Assembly (NCBI RefSeq): GCF_033115175.1 | Contig: NC_084831.1 | Coordinates: 10,450,540-10,514,539 of the forward strand | Direction: 5' to 3' | DNA length: 64,000 nt | Origin: Lepus europaeus | Lineage: Eukaryota; Chordata; Mammalia; Lagomorpha; Leporidae | Shown: one piece after another, positions 53,601 through 61,291 of the stretch | Numbering within the stretch: position 1 is the first letter of the stretch | How the letters are laid out: the number at the start of each line of letters is the position of its first letter | Position numbers and translations under genes: made by a program | The notes under the pieces: model-generated | What the model was told of the DNA's origin: nothing | Database searches by the model: none | The model's input: only the letters and a program-made list of their open reading frames with translations

Positions 53601-54660
53601 AAGGCGGCAGCAGGGGAGCTGCAGGAGGACAGCGGGCTGCACGTGCTGGCCCGCCTCTCCGAGATCGACGTCTCCACGGAGGGCGTCAAGGGCGCCAAGA
53701 GCTTCTTCGAGGCCAAGGTGAGGAGCCAGGCACTGTGCAGGCCGGGCAGACGGAGCCCCGGATCAGCTCCAGGGCTCACAGCACCCCCTTCCTGTCCCTG
53801 CTGGGGCCACAGGGTGGGACAGGGCCCCCCCCCCCCCAGCACTCCTGGCCTCGGCCCCTCCCATTCCAGGCCGAACACCTTTCCACGCTCTCTTCTCACC
53901 TGCCAGGGAGGTGGCGAGGGGTGTGCCCTCTCCGAGAGGGGACAGGAACCACCTAAGCTGCCCCAGAGGCCTGGGCCTTCTGAGGGGAGGGCCTGGGAGA
54001 CAGCATCGGCCCCCAGAGCCTCTCAGGGACACCAGCCCTGCCAGCCCCCTCCTGGAGAAGCATGGGGAGCCCCCAGGGAGCCCCTGCACGTATACACACA
54101 TGCTTAGATGGGGGTAGGGACAGGGACGATCTGTGGCTCCTGGGTCTGCCCCACCCACGGCCACAGGGCACCCACCTCTCTCCCCGCGAAGCTCCCTCTG
54201 GGCTTCCAAGTGTCAATGGAGCGTTTCAGGGTTCTGAGCTTGTAGAACTGGGGTGCGGCTGGGTCCCCGCGCAGGGTAATGACATCCACGGCAGGGTCCT
54301 GGCCGCGTCGGCCCCCGAGTGCCCGTTGCCTCTCTCATCCCCCGATGGATCCGTCGGCCCAGGGCGCGGGAGCACCGGGTTCTAGGTGGAGAAGCGGAGG
54401 CCCAGAGGGATGACGTGAGCACCTGCTACCCTGGAGCTGTGGGTGCTGCTGGGTGGGACCCCAGAGAGAGGCGCGCAGGGCAGGGCACAGCGCCTCCGGC
54501 CTCACCCCCGCGGCCGTGTCCACCCCAGGTCCAGGCCATCAACGTGTCCAGCCGCTTTGAGGAGGAGATCAAGGCGGAGCAGGAGGAGAAGAAGAAGCAG
54601 GCGGAGGAGCTGAAGCAGCGCAAAGCCGCCTTCAAGGAGCTGCAGTCCGCCTTCAAGTAG
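41092..54660 (+). CDS. EFHD2: EFHD2 (swiprosin-1), complete CDS, 4 exons, 238 aa
   Basis: This is a calcium-binding, actin-binding adaptor acting at the cytoskeleton and in immune-receptor signalling. Exons are 41092-41393, 52510-52657, 53583-53717 and 54529-54660, summing to 717 bases (238 codons plus stop); the human protein is about 240 aa. The N-terminus MATDELATKLSRRLQMEDEG is followed by an Ala/Glu-rich low-complexity segment (~residues 17-50), a proline-rich QSPSRRVFNPYTEF region and two EF hands (loops D103-E114 DAGRDGFIDLME and D139-E150 DEDFDSKLSFRE). A C-terminal coiled coil (EEEIKAEQEEKKKQAEELKQ) ends the protein. Both EF-hand loops keep acidic position 1 and the Glu at position 12; loop 1 has Gly at position 3. 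The start has a strong Kozak context (gccaccATGg). No disruption is seen. Placement between FHAD1 and CTRC matches human. Confidence 0.98.
41394..42950 (+). other. EFHD2 intron 1, 5' part
   Basis: GC-rich sequence continuing the CpG island, including a 10-G run at ~41605. No exon or transposon is recognised. Confidence 0.4.
42978..43008 (+). repeat. (CA)n microsatellite
   Basis: A run of cacacacacacacacacaca lies in EFHD2 intron 1. Confidence 0.9.
43098..43210 (+). mobile_element. MIR fragment
   Basis: The segment gagcagcttgtccagaccac, then acagccagaaagtgacggac and gattcgaacccacgtctgtg is the MIR 3' portion. Confidence 0.7.
43211..46488 (+). other. EFHD2 intron 1, middle
   Basis: Possible weak MIR or L2 traces lie near 44900-45060 and 45490-45560. 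No exon is seen. Confidence 0.4.
46489..46605 (+). mobile_element. hAT (MER20-like) fragment
   Basis: The segment ggagcccgctagaaatgcag, then atgctcaggctgcagcctga and cctaccagattagagtctgc follows an old hAT element of MER20 type. The family name is from memory. Confidence 0.55.
46606..48925 (+). other. EFHD2 intron 1, unique stretch
   Basis: A short MIR trace (cagagcacttgccatggtgc) lies at ~47840-47885. Otherwise nothing is recognised. Confidence 0.4.
48929..49178 (-). mobile_element. C-repeat SINE, diverged
   Basis: The segment gttttaagaggcagagatgg, then ccatttgctggttcaccctc and tgcacattgctggaagctgg to atcctaaccggcatctt, in reverse orientation. Confidence 0.8.
49225..49500 (+). mobile_element. 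MIR-type fragment, diverged
   Basis: The segment gaatgcaagacattttacat, then ctgcaatcttttactcttta and ttaggtgacttgaccagcgt has MIR-like order. Confidence 0.5.
50195..50300 (+). mobile_element. MIR fragment
   Basis: The segment agccagctgcgtgtgcaggg, then cactgggctcagtgctctcc and ggcagcccctgtgagacaag is MIR-like. Confidence 0.5.
50385..50465 (-). mobile_element. MER5A-like hAT fragment
   Basis: The segment tccaaacgttgacacttgtc, then cttgggggacactggcaccc and cacttgagagccactgcctg is a reverse-oriented MER5-type end. Confidence 0.5.
50466..51710 (+). other. EFHD2 intron 1, 3' unique stretch
   Basis: Nothing gene-like is recognised. Confidence 0.4.
51717..52010 (+). mobile_element. lagomorph C-repeat SINE
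   Basis: It runs from ggggccagcgtcgtagtgcc to gcctttcaaataaatcaatc. Confidence 0.92.
52011..52318 (-). mobile_element. C-repeat SINE, back-to-back with the previous one
   Basis: It runs from tttaaattgagtcgaaaggc through tctatctgctggttcacccc to attagcaggaagctggaatc. Tail-to-tail with the upstream copy, it forms an imperfect inverted repeat ~190 bases before EFHD2 exon 2. Confidence 0.85.
52510..52657 (+). CDS. EFHD2: EFHD2 coding exon 2 (both EF hands)
   Basis: The acceptor is ctgcgcccgcag and the donor is cgggag|gtgagg. It encodes YDAGRDGFIDLMELKLMMEK through VDEDFDSKLSFRE, both calcium loops in one exon, ending exactly at the last residue of loop 2. Confidence 0.98.
52658..53582 (+). other. 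EFHD2 intron 2
   Basis: GC-rich intron; no repeat is recognised. Confidence 0.5.
53583..53717 (+). CDS. EFHD2: EFHD2 coding exon 3
   Basis: The acceptor is gctctcccgccacag and the donor is gccaag|gtgagg. It encodes FLLIFRKAAAGELQEDSGLH and then VLARLSEIDVSTEGVKGAKS up to FFEAK. Both borders are phase 0. Confidence 0.98.
53718..54528 (+). other. EFHD2 intron 3
   Basis: It has a C run at 53825-53840. No other feature is seen. Confidence 0.5.
54529..54660 (+). CDS. EFHD2: EFHD2 coding exon 4 with stop
   Basis: The acceptor is cgtgtccaccccag. It encodes VQAINVSSRFEEEIKAEQEE and the K/E/Q-rich coiled coil, ending QSAFK and TAG. Confidence 0.98.
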   Translation, partial: VQAINVSSRFEEEIKAEQEEKKKQAEELKQRKAAFKELQSAFK

Positions 54661-56040
54661 CTGGCGCGGCCGCCGCCAGGGGGCGCGCCAGGCGGGCCGC
54701 GGAGCCCACGATGGAAAACCCACCCACGGCTGTGAGCGGAGCAAGCCAAGGGGCTTCGCCGAGCTGGCCCGCCCGCTGGCTCCCTGCCCCCGGCCGCCGG
54801 CCGCGAGGCGGCGACACCAGCACTGGCCCCCTGCCTGGCCCAGCCTCCCTGGCCGCCCCTGCGCCTCGCACCCCTGGCTGTCCTGCTGCCTGCGGTAGCC
54901 CCCCCAGGCCCAGCTCCTGGCTCTGGCTCGAGGGCCCTCCCTGCCGCTCCACACACATCCCCTCCCCGCCCAGGGGACCCCGCCCTTAACCAGCAGAGTG
55001 CCCCTGGGCCCCCTACTTCCTCGGCGATCGTGGCAGTCATGGGACCCGGGGTGCAGGGAGGCAGGGGGCCGCCCCCACACCTCCAGTCCCCCCCCAGCTC
55101 TGCCTGTACTCTGCTGGCATGGAGAAGCGTCTGGGTGGGCAAGGGACTCAGGACCTGGTACCCACAGACAAGGAGACAGGGCCTGGCCAGGCAGAGTGAG
55201 GGGCCGCTGTGCCAATCTACCTCACGGGCCCACACTCTGCCCGGTGCGCCGTGGGAGCCTAGCCAGGAAGACGGGGGGCAGAACCCACCGCTCCCTACCA
55301 CCCCTCAGGACAACCTGGGGGCTCCAGGGGGCTGGAGAGAACAGGGTGGGGCAGAGAAGAGCAAGCCAGTGCTTCATCACAGGCCTCCCGGAAGCTTCTA
55401 GAAGCTTCTAGAAGCGCTGCTTGTGTTTGCATGCCCCAGGATGGAGCAGGCCTTGCTCTGCCCTTTCACACCTTCCTTCCCCAAGTAATGCTCACCACCT
55501 CCTCCCTCGGCGACAGGACGGCACCTGCCTGTCGTGCCCAGCCCCCCGTGCCCATCACCAGCGGGTCAGTGGCCATGGTCCCCCCCATGTGCTTGCTAAC
55601 GTGTGTGTGAGTGTGTGCGCGTCCGTTGCTGTGTCGTGAACTTGAGCGTCGCCCAGTCCGTACACGTGAACGGCCCCCGGGCCACCCTTATGCAACTTCC
55701 TGTGTGTGTCATGTATCACTGCTTTTTAAACTCAGTAATTGTTTATTTTAGTAACACCCCCCCCCGAGAGTCCACACAGCGCCCGTGCACTTCAGAGGTC
55801 TGATTTTTTTGGCCTTAGAACCTGCAGAAACGAGGAGGCCCCGAGCCCGGCGCCGCGGCCTCGGCCCAGACTGCATTTGCCTTAGTGGATGTGTCTATAC
55901 AGATGAATATAAATCGTTCTTTTCCTTTGGGCTTTTGGCTTTTTATTTTTTTCCACCCTTCTCACAAAAAAAAAAAAATGCTACATCTTCATTCGGTGGT
56001 ACGATTATTTTTTTTAACTAAAATAAGATAAAATTCTATA
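54661..56040 (+). other. EFHD2: EFHD2 3'UTR (end approximate)
   Basis: GC-rich sequence follows the stop and becomes AT-rich after ~55700. Poly(A)-signal variants are gaatataaatc (55905-55915) and ataagataaaattc (~56020-56035). No perfect AATAAA is present, so the end is uncertain. Confidence 0.65.
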
Positions 56041-58225
56041 TTTTTATGTGTGTGTGGTTCTTGATGGCTAGTGGGGGAGGGGCGGGACTGGGCCAGGGGT
56101 GCTGGGGTCGGGGAGGCACCTGGGCACTGGGGCAGTTGCATCCGAGGCCCGGGGACTCTTCCCCACGGGAGGTTGATGTTTCCTGCCCACCTGCTACCAC
56201 CAAGCACCAGGCTAAGCATCTGACATGTTAGCTCGTTTAATTCCTGCAGCCCAGGAGGCCGTGCGGATAGCAGCACAGAGGCTCAGAGGTCTCCCAGAGG
56301 CCAGTGGGGCAGCAGGAGGTGGGCCCAGTGCTCTGACCACTGGGCCACCCTGCCTCGGGGGTTCAGGGAAGAGGGGCTGGTTCACATGCAGTGGCCAGCA
56401 ATGAGATAAAGCCATGGGGATTCTGGGTTGATGCCCCTCAGAGCTCCCCAAACACCCACCCACACATGCCACACTGATGCAGAGGTTAGGATGCTGGGGG
56501 CGGGGTGGCGGGGAGAGCAGGGGTGGACACCTACAGCCCTGGGTTACTCTGGACAGTTCAGGGGCCTGCTGAGTCTGTCTCACCGTATGTTCAGTGCGAG
56601 GTTGGCTACCTCTCAGGGTGTTTGCAGCCCTGTGATTCTAGGTAGAGAAAACACACACACACACACCCCACCCCACCCCTGCACAAACACACTCCCAGGC
56701 ATAACCTGGGTTGTGGGGAGAGGGAGAGGGAGAAGCAGTTTGAGGTTAGCCTGGGCACCACTGCCTCCCGGTGGCCATGGGTGGTACTGCAGCATCCAGG
56801 ACCCCACACAGGCCCCTGTGGGGAAGGCCAAGGGCAGCCCCAAGCCAATGCCCACGCTGCCACCGCCACCGCCCTCAGTGCCGGAGTTTAAGCTGAGCAA
56901 ACATCCGAACGCCTAACACGCTGGAGGGAAGGGGCCGCGGGACGACGGAGGGCTTAAGTCCAAGCGGCTGAGCCTGGGGCCTGGGGCCTGGGACGGACAG
57001 GGCCAGGAGCCTGAAGAAAGAGAGCAAGGGCTGGTGGTCCCGCGCCAGCTCCTCCCACAGGCCTCGGACTGCACACACAAGTCCCCGACTCCGGGCCCTG
57101 GTAGAGGCAGCACATGGAGGAATAACGAGGCCCAAAGTGATCAGAAATCCAGAGAGATGCTGCCTCGGACCCCTCCCTCCCAGACCACCCCCCCCCCATG
57201 AGAGCTCCCCCCCACACTGAGTCCCAGCCCCACCCCCACACCCCCCAGACCCCACAGAGCCCTGACTCCCCTCACGGGGCCCCCAGCCCTGTCTGTCCCC
57301 TCCTTGCATCTGGCTTCGGCAGGGAGCCCTGCCAGCCCTTCGGGGGCTTTATCCAAAAGGCGACAGCTGCCGCCCGAGAGGCCTGTCCCCGCGGCCAGGA
57401 AACCCAGGCCCAGTCAGCGGCACCTGCCCGTTTCTCAGGCTCTCGTCCCACCCCCTCCCGCCCGACCTTGGCCTCACTCCTCCTGGGGCCCCGGGGCACC
57501 ATCTGACCAGATCCCACTCCCAACCCCCACCCAGCCCCTGCCGGGTCACCCGCGGCTGTTTCCCCAGCACAGTAGGTTCAGGGCAGCTCAGGGACTTTGC
57601 AGTCTGGGTGCTTTTGGACACTCCCGCCCAGGCGGGGGGCTACCCTGGGGCTGAACAGGGGCTTCTCATCACTGGCCCCAGCCTTAGCGTGGGGCCCGCA
57701 ATAGCAGGTACACAGCGAGCGTGGGCTGCTCCTTCAGCCTTTGCTGCCACCGTTGGGGCCAGCGGGGTAATGGCATCCTCCGGCCAGCTGTCCCCTACAC
57801 CGGGGTCATGGCCAGGGCGGCAACGGTTGTGCACATGCCCGCACTCAGGGGCTCCCAGCAACAAGAGTTTTCTCCTGGCTGCCCAGGGTGCAGCCGAAGG
57901 TGCTGCCGGCGCCCAGAGAGGGTGCTCAGGATGACCCACGAGACATGGCCCCAGGCTGGCTCACCACGCACGACAGACAACGTACAGGGCTGGGGCTTCA
58001 GCCAGGCCCCATGGCTCCCCAAGCATGGCGGGCATGCTGCCTGGAGCCCCCAGACCTCAGGGGCTCACACGCGTGTCGTCCTTTACGATCCCTAGGAGAC
58101 GAAGGAACATCGATCTTTATACTCGTGCGGCCATCACACACAATGGTGGGTTCTTTCTGATGGAGGAAGGGGTTCATGAAGGCCCAGGCCCCTGGCGACA
58201 GCTCGGAGCTCGGCTTTCTCATTCG
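56041..58225 (+). other. intergenic EFHD2-CTRC, first part
   Basis: A possible MIR trace lies at ~56195-56350 (accaccaagcaccaggctaa) and a short (CA)n at 56651-56666. No exon is seen. Confidence 0.45.
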
Positions 58226-58229
58226 GAGC

Positions 58230-58495
58230 CGGAGGAGAGCGGCTAAGGCGCCGTGTCCCTCAGGGCGGTATCGGGCTCCACAGCCACCTCGGACCCCTGA
58301 CTCCAGCTGCCTGCTAACGCCGCCGGGAGGGCCCAGGGATGGGGTCCTGCCACCCACGCGGGAGATCTGAGCCCCGTTCCTGCTCTTGGCTTTGACCTTG
58401 GCCGAGCCCCAGCCCCAGCCCAGCCGTCATCTCAGGTATTTGAGGAGTGAACCAGCAGATGGGAGCTCACTCTGTCACAAATAAATTTTTATTTT
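58230..58495 (+). mobile_element. C-repeat SINE (old), host of the next one
   Basis: The segment ctgcctgctaacgccgccgg, then acccacgcgggagatctgag and gtgaaccagcagatgggagc leads to an acaaataaatttttatttta tail. Confidence 0.75.
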
Positions 58496-58837
58496 ATTTT
58501 TTTAAAGAATTTATTTATTTACTTGAAAGGCAAAGTAGCAGAGAGGCAGAAAGAGAAAGAGCAAGCGTCCACGCGCTGGTCCATTCCCCAAATGGCTGCA
58601 ATGGCCGGAGCTGCGCCCATCTGAAGCCAGGAGCCAGAAGCTTCTTCCGGGTCTCCCACACAGGTGCAGGAGCCCAAGGACGTGGGCCATCTTCTACAGC
58701 TTTCCCAGGCCACAGCAGAGAGCCGGATCGGAAGTGGAGCAATCAGGACTGGAACCGGCGCCCATACGGGATGCTAGCGCTGCAGGCAGAGGCTTTACCT
58801 GCTATGCCACAGGGCCGGCCCCTACAAATAAATTTTT
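58477..58837 (-). mobile_element. C-repeat SINE with 14-bp target-site duplication
   Basis: The body is 58491-58823 (tttaaagaatttatttattt to ccacagggccggcccc). Flanking acaaataaattttt at 58477-58490 and 58824-58837 is a perfect duplication. It inserted into the A-rich tail of an older SINE. Confidence 0.93.
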
Positions 58838-58849
58838 TAAAAGAACCAG

Positions 58850-59010
58850 ATGACGACTGTAATCATAATAGCAGCTCCATGGTGCCAGGACCCCTTGCAA
58901 CAGCCCGAGGGGACAGGCACGTATTTATCCCCACTGCATAGTTGAAGGACTGCAGCGCACAGAGAGGTTGAGGCACTGACACAAAGTCACACAGCTCAGA
59001 AGCAGTGGCG
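58850..59010 (+). mobile_element. MIR element
   Basis: The segment cgtatttatccccactgcat, then agttgaaggactgcagcgca, gagaggttgaggcactgaca and caaagtcacacagctcagaa is MIR. Confidence 0.7.
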
Positions 59011-59309
59011 TTGGGCTTTCCCTCCTGGCTGGGTGCAGCCCAGCCCCAAAGCATGGCCCTGCTCAGCGCTGAAGCACGAACGGTGGCCTCAGCTTTCTCG
59101 GGGACAATCCTTGGTGCCGCCTTGGGTGACAAGGCTCCCCCACAGCTGGTGCTGGCTGCACCTTCAGCTGATGGCCTCTGTCCAGGACAGGCCAGCTTCC
59201 CCGTGAGCACTACAGAGCAGTAACAGCAGCAACAACACCAGCGAGGGCTCCCACCTCCTGGCACCTTGCCCAAGGCACGGGGGCCATGCCTATGCGTGGG
59301 CACACGTTG

Positions 59310-59545
59310 GAATGTGTGTCTGTGTGTAACTCACTGTGTTCGAGGTGGATGACAAGTGTGTGTGTGTCTGGATGACATCAGGGTGTGTGTGTGTGCGTGT
59401 GTCTGTAACTGGATGACATGATGTGCGGGCTTGGTTGTGCCTGGATGACATGGGTGTGCCTGAGTCTGTGTGTGTGTGTCTGGGTGACATCAGCATGTGG
59501 ATATATGTGTGTGTGTGCCTGTGTCTGTGTGTGTCCACGTGCACC
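59310..59545 (+). repeat. TG-rich degenerate microsatellite
   Basis: Repeated tgtgtgtgtctggatgacat words give a diffuse TG array with a tgtgtctggrtgacat core. Confidence 0.85.
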
Positions 59546-59902
59546 TGTCCCCGGAAGCTCGTGTGTCTGTGGCCACGTGCACACGGCTGACTCGGGTGTT
59601 AAGAATTTGCTGGACCTCTCGGTGGAAACCCAGGAGCTCCCACGTGCAGAAGCCCGGCTTATCCTCTTGCCAGGCTGCTGCAGCGACATGGAAGAAGCTG
59701 AGGCCCAAAGAGGGCGTCCACTTCGCGGCCGCTGGCCAGCCCCTGGTGGAGACGGAACCCTGGCGTGTTGCCTCCTGCCTGTAGACCTTGCCCTCTGCTC
59801 CTGGCGCCAGCCCCCAGGCCGGGGTGGCCCTCGGCAGCACTTGGGAATCAACAGCTCTGGGTCTGAGGTGGCCTGGACGGTGGCCACGGCCCCCCTCCAT
59901 CA

Positions 59903-60264
59903 GGACAGAAAGTTCTAGAGTGGGACAGAACATTCTAGAGTGGAACAGAACGTTCTAGAGCGGGACAGAACATCCTAGAGTGGGACGGAACGTTCTAGAG
60001 CAGGACAGACCGTTCTAGAATGGGACAGAATGTTCTAGAATGGGACAGAACATTCTAGAGTGGGACAGAACGTTCTAGAGTGGGACAGAGAACAGAATGT
60101 TCTAGAATGGACAGAACATTCTAGAGTGGAACAGAACATTCTAGAGTGGGACAGAACGTTCTAGAGTGGGACAGAACATTCTAGAGTGGAACAGAACCTT
60201 CTAGAATGGGACAGAACGTTCTGGAGCGGGGACAGAACGTTCTAGAGTTAGGACAGAACGTTCT
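59903..60264 (+). repeat. 20-bp minisatellite, ~18 copies, heat-shock-element-like
   Basis: The unit is gacagaacgttctagagtgg. About 18 copies are present, one irregular at ~60086-60110. Sixteen contain GAAnnTTC (gaacattc, gaacgttc or similar), mostly extended to GAAnnTTCnnGA. Each unit also holds the palindromes agaacgttct and tctaga. It lies ~0.95 kb upstream of the CTRC TATA box. Confidence 0.95.
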
Positions 60265-61190
60265 CTCCAGCCTAGGGTCATCACAGCAGGACAGACACCA
60301 CCACCACCCCCCAAAACACACAGATTCCCACTCCCATCTCACACTTGCTGATCTCCGCAGGGCCAAAGTAACACCTGCTTGTGTTCAGATCCAATTGAAG
60401 CTGTAAGAGGAGTGAGCCAGAGCCTCCCCTCCCCCTCCCCCCAGGATTCCCGGCCCTCCCACCAGCGCCCGCTGGGCTCTGACCTGCACTGACCCTGACT
60501 TTCCAGGCATGGAACCTGACACTGCAAAGAGCCTCAGGGTTCAGCCAGTCCCATCTGCCCATTTCACAGATGGGGCAGGAGAGAACCTGGCCAACCAAGC
60601 ACCTTGCAGGTCAGCCAGAGGCTCAGCCCGGAACCCAGCCCTGGGAGCAGGTGCAGGACAGCACCCCGCCCAGGCAGTGGTCATTGAATGAGGGAGAAAG
60701 AAGCGACACGGGGCCAGAAAGGCAAGAAGGAGGCCGCGTGTCTGGGCAGCTTGAGCTCCAGGCTGATGCTCCCAGCACTGGCTTCAAAGCCTGACCCTGC
60801 TGCTGCCAGGCTGTGTGGCCCTGGACGGCCACTCCCCCCACCCCCAAGTCCCAGCTTCCTCGCCTGTGAGGACCTGGTGATGGCATCTACGTTCCGTCCC
60901 GTTGTCGGAAGAATTGAGTGAGATAATGCAGGAAGTGTTGAGCATAGCATTTGGCACATAGTAGGTGCCCAGTTAAGGACAACTGAAAGCAATGAGGGAG
61001 GGAGAGAGAACACACTCCTAGCAGAGCGGGAGGGTCCCCAAGACCCTGCCCCAGAAACGCCTGGCTTCCGTGCCAGCCACAGCACCTGCTGTATTAAACA
61101 GTAACCAGCCAAGGTCAGAGAAAGGGCCTTGTCTGAACAGGTTCTCCCCGAGGGGTGGCTCAGCCTTGGCCTGATGGGCCCCCTTGCCCC
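60265..61190 (+). other. CTRC upstream region
   Basis: A MIR-like trace (ccatttcacagatggggcag, then ataatgcaggaagtgttgag) lies at ~60550-60975. An E-box CACCTG at 61083-61088 could serve a pancreatic bHLH factor, but no matching TTTCCC box of a PTF1 site was found. Confidence 0.4.
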
Positions 61191-61194
61191 CGCC

Positions 61195-61202
61195 TATATA
61201 AG
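61195..61202 (+). promoter_or_regulatory. CTRC: CTRC TATA box (tatataag)
   Basis: It lies 57 bases before the CTRC ATG, giving a predicted start site near 61225 and a short leader, the usual design of pancreatic acinar enzyme genes. Confidence 0.85.
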
Positions 61203-61251
61203 GGAGGCCCTACCGGCCGGGGGCAGTCAGTCCCGAGCACCCACCTGCAGC

Positions 61252-61291
61252 ATGCTAGCTATCACGGTCCTCGCCGCGCTCCTGGCTTGCG
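61252..61291 (+). CDS. CTRC: CTRC coding exon 1 (signal peptide)
   Basis: ATG to donor cttgcg|gtaagc, 40 bases coding [13 protein letters not shown] plus one base. It encodes most of the hydrophobic secretion signal. Confidence 0.96.
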
